64,000 nucleotides of DNA from Gillisella vitis. GTDB lineage: Bacteria > Pseudomonadota > Alphaproteobacteria > Rhizobiales > Rhizobiaceae. Both the position numbers and the translations under genes were made by a program. Shown here one piece after another: positions 1 through 9,412 of the stretch; the stretch's first letter is position 1; the number at the start of each line of letters is the position of its first letter. The notes below the pieces were generated by a model, which saw only the letters and a program-made list of their open reading frames with translations, was not told the origin of the DNA and made no database searches. The DNA is taken from assembly GCF_001541345.2 (NCBI RefSeq), contig NZ_LMVL02000004.1:434001-498000 (forward strand), written 5' to 3'.

Positions 1-3000
1 GGGGCTGGTCTCCAGGCTTTGGCGCAGGCAGGCCTCGGCCTCATCCTGTTTGCCGACATGGCGCAGTGCGATAGCATAATTGGTCTGGAAGATCGGTGAG
101 GACAGACCAAGGGCCGCCGCTGCCCGCAGCAGGACATAGCCCCGATGATAATGCAGGCGCTCAACCGCTAGCCCGCCCAGCATATGCAGCGCCTCGGCCC
201 GTGTTTCGTCCTCATGCAGCAGCGCCGCATAGGTCGCCTCGGCGGCAGTGACATTTCCGGCCATATGGGTGCGAATGGCGGCGGCCAGCCGTTGCTGCGG
301 AGCCGGTTGGGCCGGAACGGCAACCACCGGCTCGACTGTTTCGAACAACTGCGCCCTGTCACCCTCGACCAACCTGCCGAGCGCCTCAGCCACACGGGAG
401 ACGACACCAGCAAAGGGCTCCGCCTCGACTTCATTGGCCACCCGGCGAAACACCCGGCTTGCCGTATACCAGGGGCTATCGCTGCGGCCACGCAGCCAGC
501 GCCATTCGGCATGGGATTTGAGGATCACCCAGGTTGGGCGGCCAAGCGCGCCAGCCAGATGCGCCACCGCCGTATCGGAGGTGATGACGAGATCGAGATT
601 CATGATCATCGCTGCCGTATCGGCAAAGGCATCGGCACCGCTGTCGAAATCCTCCGGCGGTCGCTCGACGGCAAAATCCACCATATCCAACTGTTCTTCG
701 CCTGCCCCCTTTTGCAAGGCGATCAGGCGCACACCGTCGATGGCAGCAAGCGGCGCCAACACCTGCAAGGGAAAGCTGCGGCCCTTATCGACCTGCGGAT
801 CGGGATTGCCCTGCCAGACAAGGCCGACGCGGAAGCCTGGCTTTGCCGCAAGCCAGCCTGCCCAACGCCGCACCCGAAGCGGATCGGCAAACAGATAGGC
901 GGGAAAAGCCGGGATCGTCTCGACGACCGTGTTGCAGAGCAGCGGCAGGCTCATCATGAACACGTGGTAATCGAGCGGCGGGACGGGGTCGCTTTCGCAG
1001 ACGACACCATCCACTCCAGGCACGGTTTGCAGCAGCGTGGCAATCTTGCGGCGGCAGCCGATCATCACCTTGGCAGCGCCTTTTGCCTTCAGAAGCGCGG
1101 CATAGCGGACGAACTGGAACGCATCGCCAAAGCCCTGTTCGGCGAGAACCAGAATGGACTTGCCCGCCAGATCCTCCCCCTGCCAGACCGGCAGCCGAAC
1201 GCGGGTACGGTCGATGCCGAGGATTTCCACCAGGAAGCGACGCTCGTAAAGCGGCAGGCCACGGGCATAATCGCCCTCGTTCAGCAAACACATGCCCAGC
1301 GCCATTTCCGCATCGGCATAGCCGGGACGAGCCTCAATGGCCTTGCCAAAGGCCAGTATCGCCTCGTCTTCGCGGCCGGTATCCATCAGGCTGATGCCAA
1401 GATTGCTCCAGGATTCGGCATGGCCGGGCTTGGCAATCGCGCCCTGTCTCTGGATCCAGCAGGCCAGATCGGCATAGCCGTGATTGCGCTCCGCCACACC
1501 CAGATTGCTCCAGGCATCGGCATTGCCGGGGTCAAGCGTCAAAGCCTTTTCCCAGGCGCGGGCGGCTGCCTGCGGCTGCTTGGCTTTTAGCAGAACCGCA
1601 CCCAGTTGCACGTGATGCGAGGCCAGTTCCGGCTCGATCCGGCAGGCGCGTCGCAGAGCTTCCTCCGCCACGTTGAACCGGCCAAGTGCCAGCGCCGCCG
1701 CCGCATAAACGGACAGGGCATGGCCCGAGCGTGGCTGGGCTTTCAGCACGTCGCCGGCGCGGCGCAAAGCTGTTTCAGCCTCACCCAACGCAGTTTCGCG
1801 CCGGGCCAGTGCCAAAAGGCACGGTGCGTGACCGGTATCGTAGAGCAGCCCGTGGCGCAGCGCCCGCATCCCATCGTTCACCAGCCCCGCAGCATCCAGC
1901 GCAATAGCGAAATTACTCCAGTGGTCGGCCATTGAGGGGCGGATCGCCACCGCGCGGGCGCAAAAGGGAATGGCCTGCCGCCCTGCCACCGATGAGCGTT
2001 CCCCGGCCTCCAGGCACGCCATGCCAAGCAGGTTGAGCACCCGTTCCCTTTGAAAATCCTGCGTCAACACATGACGGTAAAGCTGTACGGCGCGGCCATA
2101 ATCGCGGCCCTGATGGCGCTTGATCGCCTCGTTCAATCCGTCACCGGCCTCAGCCGGCGCATCCTCCGTGGCGCGGCCAGCAAACAGCAACACTTTCAGC
2201 TCATGCGCCACGTCCTGAAGCACCGGCTGCCATTGCCCCGCCTCCACCTGGCGAAACAGCCGCATGGTCGGGTACCAATCGGTCAGAATGCCATCCATAC
2301 CCCAGCGCCAATCCGGCGCTTTCTTCAGCAACAGCCAGACCGGCCTGCCCAAGGCGCCTGCAAGATGGGCAAGAGCGGTATCTGAGGTGATGACCAGATC
2401 CAGTGACCCCATCAAGGCCGCTGTATCGACAAAGGCATCGGCTCCGTCATCAAGACCCGGAACGGGGTGCAGCACCAAACCCTCAGGTGCCGACTGATCG
2501 GCTCCTGCCCCCTTTTGCAGGGAAATGATGTCAATTTCGTCTGAGAATTCGGCAAGCGGCTGGAAGAGTTCCAGCGGCAGTGAGCGGCCCGGCTCCCCAT
2601 AGGCCTTTGGATTGCCCTGCCAGGACAGACCGATGCGAAACCGTTTCGCTGCCTGCTCTTGCCTTGGAGAAAGTCCGCCAAGCCAGTCGCGCCAGCGCTC
2701 AAAAAGCGGTTTTTCCAGCGTGAGATAGGGAACGCGCTGGCCTGTCGCCTCCGGCACGAGGTTGATGAGACCCGGCAGCGACAATAGCGGCACCCAGGCC
2801 GCGTAAGCGGGCAGATCCGCACCATCAGGCAAGAGCGTGATGGACGGAGTGGCAAACAGTTCGGAAAGGTTCAGCAGACGGTAGAGTTGCGGTTGGCAGA
2901 CGAAAACCACATGCCCAACCCGCTCAGCAATACGCGGTAAAAACCGGATAAACTGGATGGTATCGCCCAATCCCTGCTCATAAAACACCAGCAGCGTCTG

Positions 3001-3867
3001 GTCTTGCAGCACTTCGCCCTGCCAGCGCGCCCCCTGCATCAGCAAGGGCGAGGCGGAACTTCCGGTGGCCTGATCGCGCAACTCATAATCGGCCCAGGCC
3101 TCGCTCCATTGGCCGTCCAACAATTGCAGGCAGGCGCGGTTAAAGCGGTGAACGGGGGCATCGCCGCTGCCGATCAATTGCTTGAGAATCCGGTCCGCAC
3201 CCTTCAAATTGCCCAGAATGCGCAGGCTTGCCGCCAGATTATTGGCGGCGCGTCGATGCGAGGGATCGAGCGTCAGCGCCTTTGTATAGCTGTCACAGGC
3301 CTCGGGTTCGCGTTGCAATCCATGCAACAGCACGCCGAGATTATAGAAAGCCTCGGCATCCGGCTTTAGCTCCAGCGCCCGGCGTAGATGGGTTTCGGCT
3401 CCCGCACTGTCGCCAAGCTCCAGCAGGATGACGCCCATCTGAGCCAGCAGTGACGGTTCGTCAGCCTCAAGCACCAGACCCTGTTGAGCTGCGGTGTGGG
3501 CCTCTTGCCACCGCCCTGCCGATGTCAGGGCCAAAACCAGATTGGACCAGGTGCCAACTGCCTTATCGTCAAGCGCCACAGCGCGAGCGCCCATATCGAT
3601 AGCGCGCTGATGGTCACCCACTGCAATCAGCGGAAGAACCATATTTTGCAGCAGGCCGGGCTGGTCTGGCGCAAGTTGCAAAGCATGTTCGAAAGCGGGA
3701 ACGGCCTCAGGGGAACGGCCGGAAAGATGAAGGGCGAGCGCATAATAATGAGCGATCTCGGCATGATCTGGATGGGCCTCGAAAAGCCGCGTCAAGCCCT
3801 GCAAGGCCTCAGCTACGCGCCCCTGCGCCAGCAGCGAACGGCACTGCGAAACCTCATGCGTCGTCAT
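1..3867 (-). CDS. Large modular TPR / glycosyltransferase-like protein, C-terminus off the left edge
   Basis: The frame is open for 1289 codons from an ATG at 3867 down to base 1, with no stop. It reads as repeated modules: TPR repeats (residues about 1-260), a glycosyltransferase-like domain (about 280-550), a second TPR block (about 570-870), a second glycosyltransferase-like domain (about 890-1145), then a third TPR block cut by the window edge. Both enzyme-like domains carry a GDxxQFxR motif near their start (EQGLGDTIQFIRF and EQGFGDAFQFVRY) and a near-identical TSDTAxAHLAGALGRP motif near residues 489-511 and 1090-1112. The second motif resembles the donor-site region of heptosyltransferase-type (GT9, GT-B fold) enzymes. 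No signal peptide is seen, so a cytoplasmic location is likely. The target is unknown; modification of a surface protein or polysaccharide is inference. GAAGAG lies about 7 bases before the chosen ATG; an in-frame ATG at 3885 is the alternative start. Confidence 0.82.
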   Translation of the reverse strand, partial: MTTHEVSQCRSLLAQGRVAEALQGLTRLFEAHPDHAEIAHYYALALHLSGRSPEAVPAFEHALQLAPDQPGLLQNMVLPLIAVGDHQRAIDMGARAVALDDKAVGTWSNLVLALTSAGRWQEAHTAAQQGLVLEADEPSLLAQMGVILLELGDSAGAETHLRRALELKPDAEAFYNLGVLLHGLQREPEACDSYTKALTLDPSHRRAANNLAASLRILGNLKGADRILKQLIGSGDAPVHRFNRACLQLLDGQWSEAWADYELRDQATGSSASPLLMQGARWQGEVLQDQTLLVFYEQGLGDTIQFIRFLPRIAERVGHVVFVCQPQLYRLLNLSELFATPSITLLPDGADLPAYAAWVPLLSLPGLINLVPEATGQRVPYLTLEKPLFERWRDWLGGLSPRQEQAAKRFRIGLSWQGNPKAYGEPGRSLPLELFQPLAEFSDEIDIISLQKGAGADQSAPEGLVLHPVPGLDDGADAFVDTAALMGSLDLVITSDTALAHLAGALGRPVWLLLKKAPDWRWGMDGILTDWYPTMRLFRQVEAGQWQPVLQDVAHELKVLLFAGRATEDAPAEAGDGLNEAIKRHQGRDYGRAVQLYRHVLTQDFQRERVLNLLGMACLEAGERSSVAGRQAIPFCARAVAIRPSMADHWSNFAIALDAAGLVNDGMRALRHGLLYDTGHAPCLLALARRETALGEAETALRRAGDVLKAQPRSGHALSVYAAAALALGRFNVAEEALRRACRIEPELASHHVQLGAVLLKAKQPQAAARAWEKALTLDPGNADAWSNLGVAERNHGYADLACWIQRQGAIAKPGHAESWSNLGISLMDTGREDEAILAFGKAIEARPGYADAEMALGMCLLNEGDYARGLPLYERRFLVEILGIDRTRVRLPVWQGEDLAGKSILVLAEQGFGDAFQFVRYAALLKAKGAAKVMIGCRRKIATLLQTVPGVDGVVCESDPVPPLDYHVFMMSLPLLCNTVVETIPAFPAYLFADPLRVRRWAGWLAAKPGFRVGLVWQGNPDPQVDKGRSFPLQVLAPLAAIDGVRLIALQKGAGEEQLDMVDFAVERPPEDFDSGADAFADTAAMIMNLDLVITSDTAVAHLAGALGRPTWVILKSHAEWRWLRGRSDSPWYTASRVFRRVANEVEAEPFAGVVSRVAEALGRLVEGDRAQLFETVEPVVAVPAQPAPQQRLAAAIRTHMAGNVTAAEATYAALLHEDETRAEALHMLGGLAVERLHYHRGYVLLRAAAALGLSSPIFQTNYAIALRHVGKQDEAEACLRQSLETSP

Positions 3868-3881
3868 AACGCGCTCTTCTT

Positions 3882-3986
3882 TCATCCATTGGCCTGATCC
3901 AAGGCCAGGAACACCGAACCATCATGGCCCTGTTTACCCAAAATCGGCGCGTCGGCCATTTCATATCCAGGCGCAAAGATGCTCAT
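3882..3986 (-). CDS. Possible 34-residue hypothetical protein
   Basis: A short ORF beginning MSIFAPGYEMAD lies between the DUF6165 gene and the TPR/glycosyltransferase gene. Two things support it: AGGCGAGG sits about 6 bases before its ATG, and its TGA overlaps the upstream in-frame ATG (3885) of the next gene as ATGA, the usual arrangement for translational coupling. I recognise no domain, signal peptide or membrane segment. It could be a real leader or coupling peptide in this operon, or a chance ORF; its small size keeps confidence low. Confidence 0.35.
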   Translation of the reverse strand: MSIFAPGYEMADAPILGKQGHDGSVFLALDQANG

Positions 3987-4048
3987 GCATCCTCGCCTAA
4001 AGGTCAAAAATCCCAAGCATGGCCCGAGGACGATCCATGCGCCATCAA

Positions 4049-4438
4049 TCAGGCCGCAGCATAAGGCTTGTAGGACTTTTCCTCAATGATGTCAGAGCCC
4101 AGCTCGACATTGATCTGCCGCTTCAACTCGGCGCGCCGGTCATTGGTGACATAGACCGAACGAGCGAGAGACACGAAACGAGGACCAAAATCACCGTCGC
4201 GCTCGCAATCGCGGATATCGTCCTCGATCTCCCAGAGCGCCGTATTGACCGACAGAAGATCACGGCTGATAGCGATGACGCCTTGATGATCGGCCACCGG
4301 CTTCAACCGTTCATTGAGCAGGGACAGCTCGCGTTCGACATTGGCGCGCTTGGCCTCATCCGTGATCCGCTCTGACTTGATCTGGAGAATGGTGATCTTG
4401 TCGATCAACTCACCCCAGGACACCGGAACTTCAATCAT
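4049..4438 (-). CDS. DUF6165-type conserved hypothetical protein
   Basis: This 129-residue protein begins MIEVPVSWGELIDKITIL, which I recognise as the opening of the DUF6165 family; its biochemical function is unknown to me. It is soluble and charged, with heptad-like helical stretches and no signal peptide or transmembrane segment. The start at 4438 is preferred over an upstream ATG at 4516 because GGAG lies about 8 bases before it and the family match begins there. It is followed on the same strand, after about 60 bases, by the possible small ORF and the TPR/glycosyltransferase gene, so the three probably form an operon. A role in assembling or modifying a surface polymer is inferred only from that context. 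Confidence 0.75.
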   Translation of the reverse strand: MIEVPVSWGELIDKITILQIKSERITDEAKRANVERELSLLNERLKPVADHQGVIAISRDLLSVNTALWEIEDDIRDCERDGDFGPRFVSLARSVYVTNDRRAELKRQINVELGSDIIEEKSYKPYAAA

Positions 4439-4536
4439 TGCAGGTCTCCGATTCGTGGAAATGCCACGATACAACAGCGAAGCGAACACTGGGAACCGGT
4501 TTTCGATGCCGTGCAATGCTCGTACACAGACAGTTG

Positions 4537-4566
4537 CCCGGCCCAGGTCAGAAACCCAGGGCCGGG
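4537..4566 (-). terminator. GC-rich hairpin downstream of the giant repeat protein gene
   Basis: CCCGGCCC (4537-4544) pairs perfectly with GGGCCGGG (4559-4566) around a 14-base loop. It lies just after the stop of the repeat-protein gene and before the DUF6165 gene. No clear U-tract follows, so it may be a weak terminator or an mRNA 3'-end stabiliser. Confidence 0.5.
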
Positions 4567-4576
4567 GAGCACTACC

Positions 4577-7500
4577 TTAGGAGGAGCTCCAGCGGAAGTC
4601 GCTGGCCGACATGTTGTCGGCGGTCTTGCCGGACAAGGTCATCTGCATATCCGCCGTCCCGTCGCCATTGGTATCGACGACGAGTGTTGCCGTGTCGTTG
4701 ACGAAATAGGCTTCCGAATTGCCGCTACCCGACAAGGCCGTCGATGTCCCCAGGTAAGAGAATGTACCGCTCAGCAACCCGCTGAACACCAGCTTGTCTT
4801 CACCATTGACGAAATCGGTAATCTTGTCCGGGCTCGACGTGTTGGATTTGTCTGTGGAGGTGAAGGTGAAGAGATCGGAACCGGCTCCGCCCGTCACCGT
4901 ATCAGTACCACTTCCCATATAGATCGTGTCATTGCCGGCACCCAGATCCACTGTCGTATTGGTGCTGCCCGACAGCACGATCAGATCGGCCCCCGTACTG
5001 CCGGTGATATACTCTATATTAACCGTGGTCAGCGTCGATGCGGAGCCGAGCGTCAGCTTGTCCTCACCGCTGCCCAGATCGATCGCAACGCCAGTATACT
5101 GGCCGGAAATTGTGATCGTATCATCATAGGCGGAGCCGACCAGGGTTTCGACACTGGAGACGGTCGCGGTCACGGCTTTCTCAAAGCTCAGGTAATCCGC
5201 GCCTGTACCCATGAAATACTGGCCGTTGGAGATTTCCGTGTCCCTGATATAGACCACATCGGAGTTGCTGCCGCCGGTGACGGATTCGACATTATAAAGG
5301 CTGATCGTGTTGGTATAATTGCCGAGCGTGACCACGTCATTGCCGTCGGCCAGGTTGAGTTCTATGCCTGTCACCTGGGAACCCAGTGTCACCTTGTCAT
5401 CGCCGGAGCCACCCGTGACCGTTTCAACGCCGACGATTGTCACCGTGCTCGAGGAGGACGCCAGCTTGACTTCGTCCGTGCCGTCGCCCAGTGAAATATA
5501 GCCACTATAAGTACTGCTGTTGATGGCGATATAGTCAGCCAGGGACTGACCGATGATGGTTTCCGCATTCGCCACCGTCACCGTATTGGTTGTGTTGGCC
5601 AGGGTCAGCTTGTCGGAACCATCGCCGAGATCGATAAATCCACCGGTCCATTGCGTGGCCAGCGTGATGATGTCGGCATTGGAACCGCCATTGATGGTCT
5701 CGACGTTCGAAACCGTCGCCGTCAGGCCGGCGCTCCAGCTCAGGGTATCCTGGCCATCGCCCAGATCAATCGTTGCCCCGCCGATCGAGCCGCTGACAGT
5801 CAGGACATCGTCGCCGGTTGAACCGGCCACCGTTTCGACATTGGCGACCGTGACGGTCCCGGCATCGCCGAACGTCAGCAGGTCATTGCCGCTACCCAGA
5901 TCCAGAGTGCCACCAGTATAGACGCCAGACAGGGTGATGTTGTCGATCAGTGAGCCGCCGGTCACCGTTTCGATATTTTCCACCGTCACCGTATTGTTGG
6001 CGGAAGACAGGATCAGGCGGTCACTGCCAGCATTGAGATTGATGAAACCACCCGTCACTTGCTCGCCGATGGTGATGACATCGCTGCCGACATCGCCCAG
6101 GATGGATTCTGCCCCGGTGACGGTGACCGTGCCACCCAGTTCTGACATTTGCAGAACATCGTTGCCGGCTCCAAGCTTGATCGTGGTTGCCGTTATCGCG
6201 TCGGAAAACTCGACCGTATCGTCTCCCGCACCCCCGGTCACCGTTTCGACGCCCGACAGGGTCACCGTGTTGCCGGATGCCGAGAAGATGACACCGTCCT
6301 GACCTGCGCCCAGATTGATATAGCCCGATGCGCCATCGGCAAGGGTGATAAGGTCGGCGGCAGCCCCGCCGGTCACCGTTTCGACACCGTCCACCGTCGC
6401 TGTGCCACCGACATCGCCGATGATGAACTGGTCATTGCCTGCACCAAGCGAAATCGTACCGCCGGTCATATAGCTGGACAGGGTAATGATGTCGTCAACA
6501 CCGGACCCGATAATCGTTTCGATGCTGGAGACCGTCAGAGTTCCGCCTTCAGCCGATAGCGTCAGGCTGTCAAGCCCGTTGCCGAGATTGAGGGTCATGC
6601 CAGTCGTACCGGAGGCCAGCGTAAACACGTCGCTTCCGGTGCCGCCGGTAATGCTTTCCACATTGGCAAGCGTCGCGGTATTGGCATAATTGCCGAAGAT
6701 GACAGTGTCGTTGCCATCGCCAAGGTCGATATTGACACCGGTGACCGTCGCGTTGAACCGGATGACTTCATCGCCGGTCCCGCCGATGATCGTCTCCACA
6801 TTGGCAGCCGTCACCGATCCGCCATTATCCTGGAATTTCAAAGTATCGTTACCATCGCCCAGATCGATCATGGTCGCGCCGCCGACCGTGCCGATGACGA
6901 CCATATCCGAACCGGTACCGCCGGTGATGGTTTCGACATTGGAAACCGTGATGAGGTTCTTCGTGCCGTCGGCAACATTGGCCATGATGATGGTATCAAC
7001 GCCGTCGGAAAGGTCGATACTGCCATTAAAGAGATTGGTCAGGATGATTTTCTGGGTTCCGGTTCCACCAACCAGCGTTTCGACATTCTGAACCGTCACG
7101 GTCGCATTTCCACCGATCGTCAGCGTATCGTCACCAGCACCGAGATCGATCAAGCCGGTGGTCACGGTTCCAGAAACCGTAATGACGTCGTCTGCCGCAC
7201 CGCCGATGATCGTTTCGATATTGGTCGCCGTCAGAGTACCGCCTTCATCGCTCAACGTCAGTTGGTCGAGACCCTTGCCAAGGTCAATCGTACCGGCCGA
7301 CATGTCGGTGCCGAGCGTGATAACGTCGCTGGACGTGCCGGCATTGATGGTCTCAACATTCAGAAGCACGGCAGTATTGTTGAAATTGCCGAAGGTGACG
7401 CTGTCATTGCCCGCACCCAGGTCGAGATAGACGCCTTGGGCGGCGCGATCGAACTTGACGACATCGATGCCGTCATCGCCGATGATGCTCTCGATATTGC

Positions 7501-9190
7501 GGGCCGTGACCGTGCCGCCCTTCATGATGGTCAGCGTATCGTCGCCGGTACCCAGATCGATCAGCGAGCCGGTAATGGCGCTGGTGATATACACTTGATC
7601 GGTCAAGGTGCCGCCGACGATGGTCTCAATCCCGGCGATGGATACGGTATTATCAAAATCAGCCATCGTGAGCTTGTCGGAACCGGAGCCGAGCGAGATC
7701 AGATTGCCGGTCAACAGGGTCTTGTAAAGGATCTGCTCGCTGGCGGAACTGCCCAGAATTGTCTCGACATTTGAAATGGTCAAGGTCCGTCCGGAACCGG
7801 TAAGCGTCAATGTATCATCGCCGCCCTTGAGATCGATTTCGCCACCCGTCGAGGCGACCGAAAAGCTGATCGTGTCTTCACCATCGCCGCCGATCAGGGT
7901 TTCGACACCGGAAATGTTGATGGTGTTGGAACCATCGGCCAGCGTCAGCTTGTCCATGCCGGTGCTGAGATTGATCGTGCCCTTGGTCAGTTCGGTGGTC
8001 AGCGTAATGATGTCGCTGGAACTGTCGCCGGTAATGGTTTCGACATTGGCGAAGGTGACAGTGTTATTGTACTTGGCCAGTGTTACACGGTCGCCATCGT
8101 CGTCCAGATCGATCAGGCCGCCGGTTACCTGCGTTTTGAAAATGATGTAGTCCTTGGTTTCACTGCCGACGATATTTTCGACATTTTTCAAGGTGACCGT
8201 GCCGCCGTCTTCATTGAAGACCAGTGTATCTTCGCCGGCTCCGAGATCGATCAAGCCGCCGGACTTGGCCTCCTGCATGTAGATAAAATCGCTGCCCGAG
8301 CCACCATAGATCGTTTCAACGCCATAGACACTGACGGAATTGGTATAATTTCCCAGAACGAGCGTATCATTGCCGCCATTCAAGGAAACATATCCGCCGG
8401 TGAACGCACTCCCGATCGTGACGTGATCGCTTCCACTCGACCCAACGATGCTTTCGGCATTGGAGATTGTCAGCTTATTGGTATAATTGCTGAGAACGAC
8501 AGTATCATCGCCTTCACCGGCATCAATATTGAAATTGGAAGCCTTACTGTTCAGCTGAATGCGGTCGTCGCCACTGCCAGCCACAATTGTTTCGGTATTG
8601 GAGACATAGACCGTGCCGCCGCCATCGCCCAGGCTGACATAGTCGTTGCCGGAACCGAGATCTATACGGCGCGTCTGATCGCCGCTTTCACTCTGCATCG
8701 TCACGATATCGGACTTGGTGCTGCCGGTAACCGTCTCGACATCAATCAGCGTGACAGTATTATCGAATTTGCCGAGGATCACCCGGTCGGAACCGGTTCC
8801 GAGATCGATATAGGTGCCGAGCGCCTGGGCGCTCATCGTCAAATAGTCATTGCCCTGGCCAGCGACGATCGTTTCCACATTGAGGATGGTTGCGGTGACG
8901 CCAAGGTCAGAAAAGGTCAGGCTGTCGATGCCGGCGCCTAAGTCGATGTAACCTGAGGTAGCCTTGGTATCGTAGAAAATCTCGTCTGCACCGGTGCCCC
9001 CCAAAACAGACTCGACATTCGACAGCGTGACGTTGTTATCGAAATTGCCAAGGATCAGCTTGTCGTTGCCACCGCCAAGATCAAGGTTAGCACCCGAAAC
9101 CTGGGCGGTCAGGAGAATGATATCCGTTGCACTCGTTCCAGTTACACCATCAAGACTGCTTACAGTCGTTGTCGTAGTAGACGTTGCCAC
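4577..9190 (-). CDS. Giant beta-roll repeat protein with RTX-type C-terminus
   Basis: This protein of about 1537 residues is nearly all tandem repeats of roughly 47 residues. The consensus resembles GGTGSDxITLxxxxTGxxIDLGxGxDxLTLxxxxxTVTVxNVETI. About 30 NVETI-type joints can be counted. The last 120 residues change to a classic RTX nonapeptide stretch (GAGNDTIYMGSGTDTVTGGAGSD, positions about 1400-1430) and a serralysin-like end with ITDFVNGEDKL and VDTNGDGTAD. Such ends normally direct type I secretion and bind calcium; no type I secretion genes are in the window. There is no N-terminal signal peptide and I saw no cysteine in the repeats. The GTG at 9190 is preferred (MATSTTTTT, with GGGGA 6 bases upstream). 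A GTG at 9250 would add 20 residues but lacks a clear ribosome-binding site. Likely role: cell-surface or matrix adhesin. Confidence 0.8.
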   Translation of the reverse strand: MATSTTTTTVSSLDGVTGTSATDIILLTAQVSGANLDLGGGNDKLILGNFDNNVTLSNVESVLGGTGADEIFYDTKATSGYIDLGAGIDSLTFSDLGVTATILNVETIVAGQGNDYLTMSAQALGTYIDLGTGSDRVILGKFDNTVTLIDVETVTGSTKSDIVTMQSESGDQTRRIDLGSGNDYVSLGDGGGTVYVSNTETIVAGSGDDRIQLNSKASNFNIDAGEGDDTVVLSNYTNKLTISNAESIVGSSGSDHVTIGSAFTGGYVSLNGGNDTLVLGNYTNSVSVYGVETIYGGSGSDFIYMQEAKSGGLIDLGAGEDTLVFNEDGGTVTLKNVENIVGSETKDYIIFKTQVTGGLIDLDDDGDRVTLAKYNNTVTFANVETITGDSSSDIITLTTELTKGTINLSTGMDKLTLADGSNTINISGVETLIGGDGEDTISFSVASTGGEIDLKGGDDTLTLTGSGRTLTISNVETILGSSASEQILYKTLLTGNLISLGSGSDKLTMADFDNTVSIAGIETIVGGTLTDQVYITSAITGSLIDLGTGDDTLTIMKGGTVTARNIESIIGDDGIDVVKFDRAAQGVYLDLGAGNDSVTFGNFNNTAVLLNVETINAGTSSDVITLGTDMSAGTIDLGKGLDQLTLSDEGGTLTATNIETIIGGAADDVITVSGTVTTGLIDLGAGDDTLTIGGNATVTVQNVETLVGGTGTQKIILTNLFNGSIDLSDGVDTIIMANVADGTKNLITVSNVETITGGTGSDMVVIGTVGGATMIDLGDGNDTLKFQDNGGSVTAANVETIIGGTGDEVIRFNATVTGVNIDLGDGNDTVIFGNYANTATLANVESITGGTGSDVFTLASGTTGMTLNLGNGLDSLTLSAEGGTLTVSSIETIIGSGVDDIITLSSYMTGGTISLGAGNDQFIIGDVGGTATVDGVETVTGGAAADLITLADGASGYINLGAGQDGVIFSASGNTVTLSGVETVTGGAGDDTVEFSDAITATTIKLGAGNDVLQMSELGGTVTVTGAESILGDVGSDVITIGEQVTGGFINLNAGSDRLILSSANNTVTVENIETVTGGSLIDNITLSGVYTGGTLDLGSGNDLLTFGDAGTVTVANVETVAGSTGDDVLTVSGSIGGATIDLGDGQDTLSWSAGLTATVSNVETINGGSNADIITLATQWTGGFIDLGDGSDKLTLANTTNTVTVANAETIIGQSLADYIAINSSTYSGYISLGDGTDEVKLASSSSTVTIVGVETVTGGSGDDKVTLGSQVTGIELNLADGNDVVTLGNYTNTISLYNVESVTGGSNSDVVYIRDTEISNGQYFMGTGADYLSFEKAVTATVSSVETLVGSAYDDTITISGQYTGVAIDLGSGEDKLTLGSASTLTTVNIEYITGSTGADLIVLSGSTNTTVDLGAGNDTIYMGSGTDTVTGGAGSDLFTFTSTDKSNTSSPDKITDFVNGEDKLVFSGLLSGTFSYLGTSTALSGSGNSEAYFVNDTATLVVDTNGDGTADMQMTLSGKTADNMSASDFRWSSS
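4880..9140 (-). repeat. About 30 tandem 140-bp coding repeats
   Basis: The body of the giant gene is a head-to-tail array of units of about 141 bases, each encoding one acidic D-rich turn (DLGxGxD) and one NVETI/V joint. Units differ at the DNA level throughout but share recurring blocks such as the complements of GTTTCGACATT and AGATCGAT. The array is therefore old and diversified rather than freshly expanded, though it could still recombine. Boundaries are approximate. Confidence 0.8.
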
Positions 9191-9412
9191 GGCAAATCCC
9201 CATTGTGGTAATTGCCGACGCAGGTCAGCAACAAAGCGTTTGGTCGACACACGCTCGACCGGCGATCATGGGGAAAGATAGGAAGCGAAGCTGTCGCGAA
9301 ACTTGCCATATGGTCGATTAGCAACCAAGAACCGCAAGTGAATGGTAAGACACGCCCCGGTAAACGTTCCGAGCATTCCGGCAGCGTCAGGTTCACTCCC
9401 AGGCAATTCGGT

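Noticed and set aside
184..1590. Long plus-strand ORF of 468 codons
   Set aside because: It is antisense to the TPR/glycosyltransferase gene. The minus frame shows clear TPR and DTAxAH motifs; the plus product has none and the typical look of a high-GC shadow.
4880..9140. Regular repeats as a possible CRISPR array
   Set aside because: Units are about 141 bases, continuous in one reading frame and protein-coding, with no short constant repeat alternating with unique spacers.
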